This document shows, in pieces, positions 18,636-28,424 of a DNA stretch of 55,714 bases. Numbering within the stretch: the stretch's first letter is position 1; each line of letters starts with the position of its first letter. Below the pieces are notes generated by a model, which was not told the DNA's origin, made no database searches, and saw nothing but the letters and a program-made list of their open reading frames with translations. This DNA is from Acidobacteriota bacterium (GTDB taxonomy: Bacteria; Acidobacteriota; Terriglobia; Acidiferrales; 2-02-FULL-67-57): assembly GCA_016210855.1 (NCBI GenBank), contig JACQTJ010000021.1, positions 1 through 55,714 on the forward strand, read 5' to 3'. Made by a program: the position numbers and the translations under genes.

Positions 18636-18731
18636 CTCATTCTCGGAAGGTTCGGGGCCAAGAATCTCAGCTGTGCCAGGAAGGGGGCGCCGAGATTCTT
18701 CGTCGCCCTGCGGGCTCCTCAGAATGACAGG
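18636..18731. repeat. Dispersed palindromic repeat, copy 2
   Basis: TCATTCTCGG...AAGAATCTCAGC...GCCGAGATTCTTCGTCGCCCTGCGGGCTCCTCAGAATGACAG. Confidence 0.8.
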
Positions 18732-18759
18732 AGACTGTACGTTTGAAGCCAGGGTGGGG

Positions 18760-19146
18760 CTACTGGCCGGCGGGGGTCTCGACTTCCGGGGCGGCGGTCT
18801 CGGCGAAGGCTTCCTTGATGCGGGTGGCCTTCTTGCCCTTCTTGCCCCGCAAGTAATAGAGCTTGGCCCGGCGCACCCGACCCGAGCGCAGCACCTCGAT
18901 AGACTCGATGATGGGGGAGTGCAGGGGGAAGATGCGCTCCACCCCGATGCCGAACGAGACCTTGCGCACCGTGAAGGTCTCTTGCACAGCGCGCCCGCGG
19001 CGGGCAATCACCACCCCTTCAAAGGGCTGCACACGGGTCTTGTCGCCCTCCTTGATCTTCACGTGCACCCGCACGCTGTCCCCCGGCCGGAACCCCGGCA
19101 CGGGAGCGCGCAATTGGGCCCGCGTGACCTTTTCGATGGCTGACAT
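18760..19146 (-). CDS. rplS: 50S ribosomal protein L19
   Basis: [30 protein letters not shown]...[51 protein letters not shown]. Confidence 0.97.
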   Translation of the reverse strand: MSAIEKVTRAQLRAPVPGFRPGDSVRVHVKIKEGDKTRVQPFEGVVIARRGRAVQETFTVRKVSFGIGVERIFPLHSPIIESIEVLRSGRVRRAKLYYLRGKKGKKATRIKEAFAETAAPEVETPAGQ

Positions 19147-19292
19147 CGGTACTCCCCGGAGCTGAACGAAGCTTTTACTTTAGCACAGATGCGCCCGGCT
19201 GCCTAGCCCTGCCCTTCGGGCCCGTCTTGACGCCTCTCGGCAGGCTGACCGACAATGGTGGCTGCTTCATTCAAACGCTGAGGTTCTTCTTT

Positions 19293-19604
19293 ATGGGATT
19301 GCTGGGCCTGTTTCGGCGGATTGACCGGCGCTCCTGGCACATTTGCTACGAGTGCCTGCGCAACCAGGACAACGTCGCCGAGGAGGCCATCTTCTACTAC
19401 GACGGGCCGCCAGAAGAGCATCTGGGGCGGCCGGTGGTCCGCTGCCCGCGCTGCAGCGCGGTCAACACCCGCTCCTTCCAGTTTCTGAAGGACACGGCGG
19501 AAGACGCAGCGCTCTTCGGGCTGGAGCGCATCGTCAAGAAAAACCCCCGGGAGCGCTTTGCGGTGAAGCCGCCCCCGGCGTCCGGGCCGGCCGCGCCCGC
19601 CTAG
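19293..19604 (+). CDS. Small zinc-ribbon-like protein, unknown function
   Basis: ICYECLRNQ...VVRCPRCSAVNTRSFQFLKD: two CxxC motifs. Confidence 0.6.
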   Translation: MGLLGLFRRIDRRSWHICYECLRNQDNVAEEAIFYYDGPPEEHLGRPVVRCPRCSAVNTRSFQFLKDTAEDAALFGLERIVKKNPRERFAVKPPPASGPAAPA

Positions 19605-20371
19605 CCGCGTTCTTTCTCTTCGAGCCGGCGGCGGTCATCTTCGCTCAACTCGGCCCCCTCGAGCAGGTCGGGCCGGTTCCGCTTGGTCTTGAGCAGCGCC
19701 TGCCGGCGGCGCCAACGGCGCACCTCTTCATGATTCCCGCCCACCAGCACCTCGGGGACTTTGTAGCCGCGGAAGTCGGCCGGGCGGGTGTAGTGCGGGC
19801 AGTCGAGGATGCCGCCGGCCGAGATGCGCGCCTCGGGGTGGGGGGTGAAGGATTCTTCGACCACGGAGCGCTCATCGCCGAGGGCCCGGGGCAGCAGCCG
19901 CGTCACCACATCCACCACCACCGCGGCCGCCAGCTCCCCGCCCGTCAGCACATAGTCGCCAATCGAGAGCTCTAGCGTGGCCACGTGCTCGGCCACCCGC
20001 TCGTCCACGCCTTCGTAGCGGCCGCAAAGCAGCACGATACGCTGCTGCGCGGCCAGCGCCTGCGCCACCGGCTGGGTCAGCAGCTTGCCCTGCGCCGACA
20101 GCAGGACGATGGCGGTCTGGGCGCGCTTCTCGAGCGTCTGGTCGCTCAGCAGACTTTCGACCGCGGCAAACAGCGGCTCGGGCTTGAGCACCATCCCTTC
20201 GCCGCCCCCGAAGGGCCGATCGTCCACCGTGTGGTGCTTATCGAGGGTGTAGTGGCGCAGGTCGTGAATGCGGAGGTCGATCAGCCGCTCGTCGCGGGCC
20301 CGGCGGATGATGCCGTGCTCGAACGGCCCCCGGAAAAATTCCGGAAAGATGGTGACGATGTCGTAAATCAC
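19601..20371 (-). CDS. trmD: tRNA (guanine37-N1)-methyltransferase
   Basis: [75 protein letters not shown] start at 20371. Confidence 0.97.
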   Translation of the reverse strand: MIYDIVTIFPEFFRGPFEHGIIRRARDERLIDLRIHDLRHYTLDKHHTVDDRPFGGGEGMVLKPEPLFAAVESLLSDQTLEKRAQTAIVLLSAQGKLLTQPVAQALAAQQRIVLLCGRYEGVDERVAEHVATLELSIGDYVLTGGELAAAVVVDVVTRLLPRALGDERSVVEESFTPHPEARISAGGILDCPHYTRPADFRGYKVPEVLVGGNHEEVRRWRRRQALLKTKRNRPDLLEGAELSEDDRRRLEEKERG

Positions 20372-20775
20372 GGCTCCTCCGCCTTTGGGGCCAGCTTGAG
20401 GGCGGCGGAGTTGATGCAGTAGCGCCGGCCGGTGGGCGGCGGGCCGTCGGGGAAGACGTGGCCCAGGTGGGCGTCGCAGCCGGCGCAGAGCACCTCGGTG
20501 CGGCGCACGAAGTGGCTGCGGTCTTCCTCCGTGGCGATGTTTTCCTCCGCGATGGGTGCCCAAAAGCTGGGCCAGCCGGTGCCGGAATCGAACTTGGCCA
20601 TGGAGCTAAAGAGCGGTGCCCCACAGCAGACGCACTCGTACACCCCTTCCTCGTGGCAGTCGGCGTACTCCCCCGAGAAGGGCGGCTCGGTGCCCTGGCG
20701 CCGGGTGACCCAGTACTGCTCTGGCGTGAGTTGCCGCTTCCACTCCTCGTCGTCCTTGACCACCTTCGCCCTCAT
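20368..20775 (-). CDS. msrB: Peptide-methionine (R)-S-oxide reductase
   Basis: [48 protein letters not shown]-terminal ORF extension is repeat-derived. Confidence 0.96.
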   Translation of the reverse strand: MRAKVVKDDEEWKRQLTPEQYWVTRRQGTEPPFSGEYADCHEEGVYECVCCGAPLFSSMAKFDSGTGWPSFWAPIAEENIATEEDRSHFVRRTEVLCAGCDAHLGHVFPDGPPPTGRRYCINSAALKLAPKAEEP

Positions 20776-20825
20776 CCGCGCTCCTCTTCGGGCAAGAAAG
20801 AATCTCTGTCCTGCCGCTCTTCGCT

Positions 20826-20951
20826 TGTCATTCTGAGGCCGGAGGCCGAAGAATCTCAAACTTAGCTGGTGGCTACATTGAGATTCTTCGCTCCGCCCTG
20901 CAACTCCAGCCTGAGCCGCTCCCCGCGAAGGGCTCCGCTCAGAATGACAGG
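20826..20951. repeat. Dispersed palindromic repeat, copy 3
   Basis: TGTCATTCTGAGGCCGGAGGCCGAAGAATCTCAA...TTGAGATTCTTCG...CTCAGAATGACAG. Confidence 0.82.
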
Positions 20952-21009
20952 ATAAAGAAAGCGTCGCTGTCCCCGACAGTGGGGCGGACATTCCTGTCGG
21001 CTGCTTTTC

Positions 21010-21537
21010 CTACTCATTCAGGTCGCGCAGGCCGTCGGGCAGCACGACTTCGATGAGCTTTTCGCCCGGGGCGATGCGCGGGCAGAATTCTTCGGCGAAA
21101 GGAATCAGGATTTCCTTTCCGCCGGCTGCCTCCACAGCCAGCAAGGGGGTGCCGCCGGTCGAGATCAGCTCCCGCACGCGGCCGAGTTCGGCGCCGCTGG
21201 AGCGCTCCACCACCCGGCAGCCTTCCAGCTCGTCCAGGTAGAAGGCCGAGTGGCCGAGTGGTGTCGCCTCCGCCCGCGGGATTTGAATCTCGAGTCCCAC
21301 CAGCGCCTTCGCTTGCGCGAGTGACTCGAAGCCTGTGAGCTCGAACACCAGGAAGTTCTTGTGCGGCCAGATGCGCTCGACCCGGACGGCCCGCGGCTCG
21401 CTCCGGCCATCCCACAGCCAGACGGCGCGGCGCTCGAGGAGCCGGTCGGGGAAATCGGTCAGGATTTCGGCCGCTACCTCGCCCCGCCGCCCCTGGGTCT
21501 TCACGATGCGGGCAACCGTCAACCACCGTGCGGGCAA
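21010..21537 (-). CDS. rimM: Ribosome maturation factor RimM
   Basis: LTVARIVKTQGRRGEVAAEILTDFPDRL...EIQIPRAEATPLGHSAFYLDELEGCRVV...EILIPF...ILPAPGEKLIEV-like pattern. Confidence 0.92.
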   Translation of the reverse strand: MPARWLTVARIVKTQGRRGEVAAEILTDFPDRLLERRAVWLWDGRSEPRAVRVERIWPHKNFLVFELTGFESLAQAKALVGLEIQIPRAEATPLGHSAFYLDELEGCRVVERSSGAELGRVRELISTGGTPLLAVEAAGGKEILIPFAEEFCPRIAPGEKLIEVVLPDGLRDLNE

Positions 21538-21543
21538 GCCGGC

Positions 21544-21774
21544 CTACTCCAGGATTTCCAGGGTGAAGCGCTTCCGGAGCTTCATCCCGGCGGCGCCCAG
21601 GATGGTGCGGATGGAGCGGGCGGTGCGCCCTTGCTTGCCGATCACCTTGCCCAGGTCGGAGGGGTCCACGCGCAGCTCCAGCACCGTTACCTGCTCGCCC
21701 TCCACCGCTCGCACCGTGACCTTTTCGGGATGATCCACCAGGGACTTGGCGATCTGCTCGACCAACTCTCGCAT
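21544..21774 (-). CDS. khpA: KH-domain RNA-binding protein KhpA
   Basis: 76 aa; [31 protein letters not shown] (GxxG KH loop). Confidence 0.93.
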   Translation of the reverse strand: MRELVEQIAKSLVDHPEKVTVRAVEGEQVTVLELRVDPSDLGKVIGKQGRTARSIRTILGAAGMKLRKRFTLEILE

Positions 21775-21843
21775 CCGCGCCCCCTCTCTCCTGCTCCCCG
21801 AGGGGCCTATGAACCACTTGGGCTAGAACTGCTAAAGGAGATT

Positions 21844-22107
21844 CTATACCAACTTGTGGCGCCGCAAGAAGCTGCGCACCGTCTCCGAGGGTTGAGCCCC
21901 TTTGCTCAGCCAGTACTGGATGCGCCCGGCCTTCAAGTTGATCGCCGCCGGCTGCCGCAGGGGGTCGTAGTGGCCCACCACTTCCACGTAGCTGCTGTTC
22001 CGCGCCTTGCGTTGGTCAATCACCACCACCCGATAGGCGGGCTGCTTCTTCTTCCCCACACGGCTCAGGCGGATTCTCAGCAAGTTCGTCACCTCCAAAA
22101 GATTCAA
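21844..22107 (-). CDS. rpsP: 30S ribosomal protein S16
   Basis: LLRIRLSRVGKKKQPAYRVVVIDQRKARNSSYVEVVGHYDPLRQP. Confidence 0.97.
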   Translation of the reverse strand: MNLLEVTNLLRIRLSRVGKKKQPAYRVVVIDQRKARNSSYVEVVGHYDPLRQPAAINLKAGRIQYWLSKGAQPSETVRSFLRRHKLV

Positions 22108-22153
22108 CCATTATACCTGCTCCGTCTGCTGCCGGAAAGGGGTCAGCCGCGGC

Positions 22154-23137
22154 CTACTTCAGGTAGCCGTGCTTCCTGTACCAGCGGTAGGTTTTCTCGA
22201 GCGAGGCTCGGAGCGGGGTCTGCGGGTAGCCAAGCTCGCGGATGGCCTTCTCGGAAGTGTAGGTGCGAGCGAAGCGCCCCATCCGCAGCAGCTCCGGGGT
22301 CAGCGCCGGCTCCCGGCGGGTGAGGAGCGAGAGCCCGTAGTTGGCGTAGGCCACCGCCTGCGCCAGCCAGTAGGGGATGACCTTCACCTCGACCTTCTTG
22401 CTCATCACCTCGCCCACCGCGCGGAACAAATCGGCGTAGCGGATGTGCTCGCCGCCCAGGATATAGCGCTGGCCGCTGCGGCCGCGCTCCATGGCGGCGA
22501 GGTGGCCCTGGCAGACGTCGTCCACGTCGCAGGTGGTGGTCGAGCCGGCGGGACTAAAGACGGTGGCTTTCTCCTGTACCAGCTTGAACATCCGCCCGGC
22601 GTTCCAACTTGTGTCCCGCGGGCCGAATATCAGGGCCGGGTTCACCACCACCACCTCGAGCCCCCGCGCCGCGGCCTTCAGGGCCTCCTGCTCGCCCAGA
22701 TGCTTGGTGGTGGCGTAGTGGATGTCCTGCGGTCCCCAGTTCCAAGAGGTCTCTTCATCGCAGGGCTTGCCGTCAGTGCGAAAACCGATGGCGGCGATAG
22801 AGCTGGTGTGCACGACGCGGCGGACGCCGTTCGAGAGCGCCGCCTCGACCACGTTGTGCGCCCCTACGACGTTGACGCGATACTGCCACGCCCGCCGCGG
22901 CGGCCAGTAGCTCACCAGCCCCGCCAGGTGGTAGATGCCTTCGACCCCGCGGCTCGCCCCGAGCAGCGAGTCGAAGTCGGTGACGTCGCCTTCGGTGAAT
23001 TCGACCGGCAGACCGGTGAGGATGTCGGGGGGCGTCCGCCGACGCTTCAGCACCCGCACCGTGTCGCCGCGGCCGACCAGGTGGTGGACGAGGTTCGCCC
23101 CCAGGAACCCCGTGCCACCGGTGACCAGAACCTTCAT
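22154..23137 (-). CDS. NAD-dependent epimerase/dehydratase (HpnA-like)
   Basis: MKVLVTGGTGFLGANLVHHLVGRG, HTSSIAAIG, YATTKHLGEQEAL, VVNPALIFGPRD. Confidence 0.87.
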   Translation of the reverse strand: MKVLVTGGTGFLGANLVHHLVGRGDTVRVLKRRRTPPDILTGLPVEFTEGDVTDFDSLLGASRGVEGIYHLAGLVSYWPPRRAWQYRVNVVGAHNVVEAALSNGVRRVVHTSSIAAIGFRTDGKPCDEETSWNWGPQDIHYATTKHLGEQEALKAAARGLEVVVVNPALIFGPRDTSWNAGRMFKLVQEKATVFSPAGSTTTCDVDDVCQGHLAAMERGRSGQRYILGGEHIRYADLFRAVGEVMSKKVEVKVIPYWLAQAVAYANYGLSLLTRREPALTPELLRMGRFARTYTSEKAIRELGYPQTPLRASLEKTYRWYRKHGYLK

Positions 23138-23180
23138 GGAGGCCAACGCCTCCCACTGCAAGCTCGCGCCTCAAGCAGTT

Positions 23181-23267
23181 TGTCATCCTGAGCGAAGCGA
23201 AGGATCTCAATCTTGCCAGTAGCTACGATTGAGATTCTTCGTCGCCGTGGGCTCCTCAGAATGACAG
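23181..23267. repeat. Dispersed palindromic repeat, copy 4
   Basis: TGTCATCCTGAGCGAAGCGAAGGATCTCAAT...ATTGAGATTCTTCGTCGCCGTGGGCTCCTCAGAATGACAG. Confidence 0.85.
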
Positions 23268-23277
23268 TGTAAGTATG

Positions 23278-24624
23278 TTACATGGGCAGTTTCGTCCGGC
23301 CCCCGAAGCGCGCCGCCAGCTTCCGCAGAGCGTCGCCCTGGCCGCCCTTCATAGCCTTCATCATCCGGCGCATCTCGGCGAACTGGCGCAGGAGCTGGTT
23401 GACTTCCTGGACGGTGGTGCCGCTGCCGCGGGCGATGCGCTTGCGGCGCCGGCCGTCGAGAATGTCTGGGCGGCGGCGCTCCTTCGGGGTCATCGAATTG
23501 ATGATGGCCTCGAGCTGCACCAGCCGCCCCTCGTTCACCGGCTGCCCGCGCACCTCGGGGGCGACACCCGGAATCATCTCGAGCACCTGCTCGAGCGGGC
23601 CCATTTTCTTGAGCTGGCGCAGCTGGTCGCGGAAGTCTTCGAGGGTGAACTCGGCCCGGCGCAGCTTTTCTTCGAGCTCTTCGGCCTGGGCGCGGTCAAC
23701 GGTTTCTTCCGCCTTCTCGATGAGCGAGAGCACGTCGCCCATCCCCAGGATGCGGCTGACGATGCGGTCGGGGTGGAAAGGCTCGAGGGCGTCGTACTTT
23801 TCTCCCGTGCCGATGAACTTGATGGGCCGGCCAGTCACCCAACGGATCGAAAGCGCCGCGCCCCCGCGGGCGTCGCCGTCCATCTTGGTGAGGATGACCC
23901 CCGTCAGGCCCAGCCGCTCGTGGAAGGTGCCGGCGCTCTTGACGGCGTCCTGGCCGGTCATGGCGTCGGCGACGAACAGGGTTTCGACCGGCTGAAAAGC
24001 CTTTTTCATGGCCTCGAGCTCGCCCATCAGCTCGTCGTCAATGTGCAGCCGGCCCTGCGTGTCCACCAGCACCACGTCGTAGGCCAAAAGCTCGGCCTCC
24101 CGGCGGGCGGCCTTGAGCAGCTCCAGCGGATCGTCCGAGGCTTTTTCCACCACCGGCAGGCCGACAGCGCGGGCAATCTGGGCGAGCTGCTCGCGAGCCG
24201 CCGGGCGGCGCACATCGGTCGAGACCCCCACCGGACGGTGCCCGCTCTTGGCGAGCCACTTGCCGAGCTTGCCCGTCGTCGTGGTCTTGCCCGAGCCTTG
24301 CAGCCCGGTGAGGAAGATGAGGGTCGGCGGCTTCTTCGAGAATTGAAGCGGCGCCACGCGCCCGCCGAGCAGCCCTACCAGCTCGTCACGGACAATCTTG
24401 AGCACCTGCTGGTCGGGGGAGAGCGAGAGCAGCACCTCCTGCCCCAGGGCCCGGCCGCGGATGTTCTCGGTCAGTTGCTGGACGACCTTGAAGTGGACAT
24501 CGCCTTCGAGCAGCGCCAGGCGGATTTGGCTTAGGGCCTGGTTGACGTGCTCCTCGGAGAGCTTGCCCTCGCCCCGTAGGCTCTTGAAGGTCCGTTGCAG
24601 CTTTTCGGTCAGGGCTTCGAACAT
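23278..24624 (-). CDS. ffh: Signal recognition particle protein
   Basis: FLTGLQGSGKTTTTGKLG, LVDTQGRLHIDDELM, TKMDGDARGGAALS, GSGTTVQEVNQLLRQFAEMRRMMK. Confidence 0.97.
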   Translation of the reverse strand: MFEALTEKLQRTFKSLRGEGKLSEEHVNQALSQIRLALLEGDVHFKVVQQLTENIRGRALGQEVLLSLSPDQQVLKIVRDELVGLLGGRVAPLQFSKKPPTLIFLTGLQGSGKTTTTGKLGKWLAKSGHRPVGVSTDVRRPAAREQLAQIARAVGLPVVEKASDDPLELLKAARREAELLAYDVVLVDTQGRLHIDDELMGELEAMKKAFQPVETLFVADAMTGQDAVKSAGTFHERLGLTGVILTKMDGDARGGAALSIRWVTGRPIKFIGTGEKYDALEPFHPDRIVSRILGMGDVLSLIEKAEETVDRAQAEELEEKLRRAEFTLEDFRDQLRQLKKMGPLEQVLEMIPGVAPEVRGQPVNEGRLVQLEAIINSMTPKERRRPDILDGRRRKRIARGSGTTVQEVNQLLRQFAEMRRMMKAMKGGQGDALRKLAARFGGRTKLPM

Positions 24625-24630
24625 CGGATT

Positions 24631-25428
24631 CTATCTGCGGTTTTCGTCCAGGGCGAGGCGTTGGATGGAGCGGGCGCGGCCGGTGGTTTCGTCAATGTCG
24701 AGCACGGTCCCGCACAGCCGCACGTCGCCCTTGGCGACGTCGAGGCGGGCAGGGAGGCCGGTCAAGAAGCGGCGCAGGACGTCTTCTTTGGCGTTCCCGA
24801 TCACCGACTCGTATGGCCCGGTCATCCCCACGTCGGTGATGTAGGCCGTTCCGCCGGGCAGAATCTTCTCGTCGGCGGTGGGCACGTGGGTGTGCGTGCC
24901 CAAGACGGCGGAGACCCGCCCATCGAGATGCCAGCCTAGGGCCTGCTTCTCGGAGGTAGTCTCGGCGTGGGCGTCCACCAGAATGACCTTGATTCGGGCG
25001 GGAAGCCCTTCGAGCAGCCGGTCCACAGTGCGAAAGGGGCAGTCAATCGAAGGCATGAAGACGCGGCCCTGGATGTTCATCACCGCGTAGGGCGTGCCCC
25101 GGCGGGTCTGGCCCGAGTAGAGGCCGGTGCCGGGGGCCGGGGCGGGGTAGTTCGCCGGGCGAAGCAGGCGGCCGTCGCCTGCGCCCTGCTCGAAGAAGGG
25201 CAGGATCTCCTTACGGTCGAAGATGTGGTTGCCGCTGGTGAGGACATCGATGCCAACTTCGAGCAGCTCTTCGACCAGCGCCGGGGTGATGCCAAAGCCG
25301 GCGGCGGCGTTTTCGCAGTTGGCCACCACCAGCTCGGCCCCGTGCTCCTCCGCTAGCTCGCGCACGGACTCGGCCACGATGCGCCGGCCGGGGCTGCCCA
25401 CAATGTCGCCGATGAAAAGGGCTTTCAT
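24631..25428 (-). CDS. YmdB-family metallophosphoesterase (2',3'-cyclic-nucleotide phosphodiesterase-like)
   Basis: MKALFIGDIVGSPGRRIV, ELVVANCENAAAGFGI, VLTSGNHIFDRKEI, HAETTSEKQALGWHLDGRVSAVLGTHTHVPTADE. Confidence 0.93.
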   Translation of the reverse strand: MKALFIGDIVGSPGRRIVAESVRELAEEHGAELVVANCENAAAGFGITPALVEELLEVGIDVLTSGNHIFDRKEILPFFEQGAGDGRLLRPANYPAPAPGTGLYSGQTRRGTPYAVMNIQGRVFMPSIDCPFRTVDRLLEGLPARIKVILVDAHAETTSEKQALGWHLDGRVSAVLGTHTHVPTADEKILPGGTAYITDVGMTGPYESVIGNAKEDVLRRFLTGLPARLDVAKGDVRLCGTVLDIDETTGRARSIQRLALDENRR

Positions 25429-25491
25429 CAGGAAAGAGCGAGTGTAGCAGAGGTGCCGGGGGCTGGATAGCGGGCCGGTAGGTGGGCCCAC

Positions 25492-25684
25492 AAAAAAGAA
25501 CTACGTCCGCCGGCACCGTGGGGCACTCGATATGCCTGAACCCTAGGTCCAGGTGGGTGTTCTGCGCTCGCCTTCAGGCTTCCCTTGCGGGCATGCGCAC
25601 CAGCGAGCGACTTGAACTCCCCTTCTCCGAGTGTTGGCTCAGTTTATCCTTGTGCCCTCACCTGCGTCGCAGGCGTAGTCCAAT
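25492..25684 (-). ncRNA. ssrS: Probable 6S RNA (RNA polymerase regulator)
   Basis: Directly downstream of zapA on the same strand. 5' GGACTACG pairs with 3' CGTAGTTC; inner closing stem GTGAGGGCAC / GTGCCCCAC; large central bubble; terminal stem CGCTCGC / GCGAGCG; 3' T-run. Confidence 0.8.
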
Positions 25685-25688
25685 AGGG

Positions 25689-25719
25689 ATTCTAGTCCTC
25701 CGACGGACGTGCAGGTCAA
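25689..25719 (-). promoter_or_regulatory. Putative sigma70-type promoter for 6S RNA
   Basis: Minus strand TTGACC (25719-25714), 19-nt spacer, TAGAAT (25694-25689). Confidence 0.55.
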
Positions 25720-25780
25720 GCGAAAATTTAGCGAGAAAAGAGGGCAGGAATCCTACCGCCGGGTTTGGCACGCGGATTGC

Positions 25781-26077
25781 CTAGCCGCGGCTTAGGGCGG
25801 ACTCGAGCATGCGGTGGCAAGCTTGGAGGCGGGCAGCGAGCTGGGGCAGCGAGTCCGGTTCTGGTGCGGGCTTCTCTTTGAGTTGTAGGAGCTCGTCGGC
25901 GAGGTTGAGTGCGGCAAGCACGGCCAGCCGGCGGGTGTCGAGACTGTCCGTCTGCCGGGCCAGGGCGCGCATCTTGGCGTCCACGGTGCGGGCCAGCTGC
26001 TCGAGGTAGGCGGGGTCGAGCTCGCCGGCGACGCTGTAGGTCTGCCCGTAAATCTCGAGGGGGATTTCTTTCTTCAT
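25781..26077 (-). CDS. zapA: Cell division protein ZapA
   Basis: EIYGQTYSVAGELDPAYLEQLARTVDAKMRALARQ...VLAALNLADELLQLK. Confidence 0.88.
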   Translation of the reverse strand: MKKEIPLEIYGQTYSVAGELDPAYLEQLARTVDAKMRALARQTDSLDTRRLAVLAALNLADELLQLKEKPAPEPDSLPQLAARLQACHRMLESALSRG

Positions 26078-26087
26078 GGTTGCTCCT

Positions 26088-26369
26088 TTACCCTGAGTTC
26101 GTCGAAGGGTCAGTCAGGGAATCAATGCGGGCCACGAGCTGCTCGATGCGGTTGCGCACCTGCTCGCGCTCGGTCTGGACGTCCATGAGCTGGGCCTCCA
26201 GCCGCCGCAGGGTCGCGCCGCGCTCCTTGAGTGCGGTGCGGAGCTTTTCGACTTCGGCCTGGGCGGCGTCGCGCTGAGCGCGCAGTGCTTTGAGTTCCTC
26301 GGCCGCTCGCCGCACCGTTTCTTCCAGTTGCTCGAGCCGCTGGAGGGCGTCGCGAGTGGGTTCATCCAT
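26088..26369 (-). CDS. Small coiled-coil protein (ZapB-like)
   Basis: 93 aa heptad-rich coiled coil directly upstream of zapA. Confidence 0.55.
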   Translation of the reverse strand: MDEPTRDALQRLEQLEETVRRAAEELKALRAQRDAAQAEVEKLRTALKERGATLRRLEAQLMDVQTEREQVRNRIEQLVARIDSLTDPSTNSG

Positions 26370-26377
26370 CGCCGTGC

Positions 26378-28423
26378 TTAGGCGCGCAAGGTGGCGCCGA
26401 GCTCCTTCTCGAGCGCCCGCACGATGCGCTCCGAGAGGGAGCGAATCTGCTCGTCGGTCAGCGTCTGCTCGGGGCTCTGGAGCGTTACTCGGACCAGCAG
26501 GCTGTAGCGACCGGTCGGGATCGAGCCGCCGCGGAAGCGGTCCACCGCCTCCACTGCGACCAGCTCGGGGATCTTCAGCTTTTCGATGACGCCGCGCACT
26601 GCCGCGAAGCTGGTCCGTTCATCGAGCAGCAGGGAGAAGTCGCGCCCGACCGCCGGATAGCGGGAGATGGCCTGGTAGCGGCGCGCCCGCAGCCCGGCGG
26701 CGTAGAGGGCTTCCAGGTCGAGCTCGGCGAGAAAGGCCTCCTGGCGCAGCTTGAAGTGGGCGGCGAGCCCCGGGCTCAACTGCCCGAGCAGTCCGAACTG
26801 CTTCGCGCCCGCCTGGAGCGCAGCCCGCTGCCCGGGATGAAAGTAGGCGGCGTCGCACGGCCGGAACTCGACCCTGTCCAACCGGAAAGCTTCGAGCACT
26901 GCTTCCAGCGCCCCCTTCAGGGCGAAGAAGTCGAAGGGCTGCTCGGCCGCGTGGACACCCTTCTCGCGCAACAGCCCCGTGCCCCCCAGGGTCAGCACCC
27001 GCCGCTCGCGGAACTGGCCGCTGGGCACCGTGTAGGCTTTGCCGATCTCATAGAGGCGCACGTGCCGCTGGCCACGGTTCACGTTCCAGGCCAGCGCCTC
27101 GACCAGGCTCGGCAGGCCCGAGGGACGCAGGATGGAGAGTTCTTCCGAGAGCGGGTTGCGCAGCCGGGCCAGCTCCTCACCCGGGGCGAGAAACTTTTGA
27201 GCGTCGACGGGATCGACTAGGGAAAAGCTGACCGCCTCGTCGAACCCCTGGGCCTCGAGCCTCTCCCGCACAGCCGCCTCTGCTCGAGCGTGCGGCAGCG
27301 ACTCCACCGGCCGGCGCGCGGCTGGCAGGCGCGAGGGAAACTTGTCGTAGCCGTAGAGGCGGGCCAGCTCTTCGATCAAATCGATTTCCCGGCTGACGTC
27401 GCGCCGCCAGGACGGCGCCCTCGCCTGCCAGGCATCCTTGCCGGCGCGGGTGATGGCAAAGCCCAGGGCAGTCAGGATGCGTTCGATTTCAGGGGCGGGC
27501 AGGGCCTCGCCCAGGACGCGCACGATTTCGCTCTGGCGGAGGTGGATTTCGGCGGCTTTCCACGGGCGCGGGTAAACGTCCAAGGCGCCGGCAAGCAGCT
27601 CTCCGCCGGCCAGTTCCAGGAACAGCTCCGCGCAGCGCTGCGCCGCCCGGAGCGGCGCCTCCGGGTCCATCCCGCGCTCGAAGCGGTAGCTGGCTTCCGT
27701 GCGCAGGCCGAGCTCCTTGGCGGCCCGGCGGGTGGCGATGGGATCGAACCAGGCGGATTCGAGCAGCACGTTCTTCGTCCGCAAGCTGATTTCGGTGTCG
27801 GCGCCGCCCATGATGCCGGCCAGGGCCACCGGGCGGCGGGCGTCGGCGATCACCAGGTGATGCGGCTTGAGTTCGCGTGCCACCCCGTCGAGCGTGGTGA
27901 GTTTTTCGCCCGCTTTGGCCCGGCGCACGATGAGGGCTTTGTCCGTCAGGGTGTCGAGGTCGAAGGCGTGAGTGGGGTGGCCGAGCTCGAGCAGCACGTA
28001 GTTGGTGACGTCGACGATGTTATTGATGGAGGCGATGCCGCAGGCCTCCAGGCGCTTCCGCAGCCAATCGGGTGAGGGCTGCACCCTGAGGTTGCGCACC
28101 ACCAGGGCCACGTAGCGGTGGCAGAGGTCCGGGTCGGCGATTTCAACCCGGGCGGCGCGGCTCGCCGGCTCGGCAGCTTCCGCCGGCTTCGGGGTGACGG
28201 GCTTGAGCGGCTGGGCGTAGAGGGCGCTGACGTCCCGCGCCACCCCGTAGTGGCTGAGCAGGTCCGGCCGGTTGGTGGTGATTTCGAGCTCCCACAACGG
28301 CCCCCCCGGAGTCTCGCTCGTTCCCTCGATCCCCAAGCCAGCCAGGGTCAGGTCCTGGGCGAGCTTCGCCGGCGCCACCGCGACGCTCACGTACTCTTTC
28401 AGCCACTCGAGCAGGATCTTCAT
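26378..28423 (-). CDS. pheT: Phenylalanine--tRNA ligase beta subunit
   Basis: MKILLEWLKEYV, NIVDVTNYVLLELGHPTHAFD, RPVALAGIMGG, C-terminal anticodon-binding-like domain. Confidence 0.96.
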   Translation of the reverse strand: MKILLEWLKEYVSVAVAPAKLAQDLTLAGLGIEGTSETPGGPLWELEITTNRPDLLSHYGVARDVSALYAQPLKPVTPKPAEAAEPASRAARVEIADPDLCHRYVALVVRNLRVQPSPDWLRKRLEACGIASINNIVDVTNYVLLELGHPTHAFDLDTLTDKALIVRRAKAGEKLTTLDGVARELKPHHLVIADARRPVALAGIMGGADTEISLRTKNVLLESAWFDPIATRRAAKELGLRTEASYRFERGMDPEAPLRAAQRCAELFLELAGGELLAGALDVYPRPWKAAEIHLRQSEIVRVLGEALPAPEIERILTALGFAITRAGKDAWQARAPSWRRDVSREIDLIEELARLYGYDKFPSRLPAARRPVESLPHARAEAAVRERLEAQGFDEAVSFSLVDPVDAQKFLAPGEELARLRNPLSEELSILRPSGLPSLVEALAWNVNRGQRHVRLYEIGKAYTVPSGQFRERRVLTLGGTGLLREKGVHAAEQPFDFFALKGALEAVLEAFRLDRVEFRPCDAAYFHPGQRAALQAGAKQFGLLGQLSPGLAAHFKLRQEAFLAELDLEALYAAGLRARRYQAISRYPAVGRDFSLLLDERTSFAAVRGVIEKLKIPELVAVEAVDRFRGGSIPTGRYSLLVRVTLQSPEQTLTDEQIRSLSERIVRALEKELGATLRA

Positions 28424-28424
28424 T

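Noticed and set aside
20776-20991. N-terminal extension of the msrB ORF ([13 protein letters not shown]...)
   Set aside because: It is a translation of repeat copy 3; MsrB homology begins at [12 protein letters not shown] (20775).
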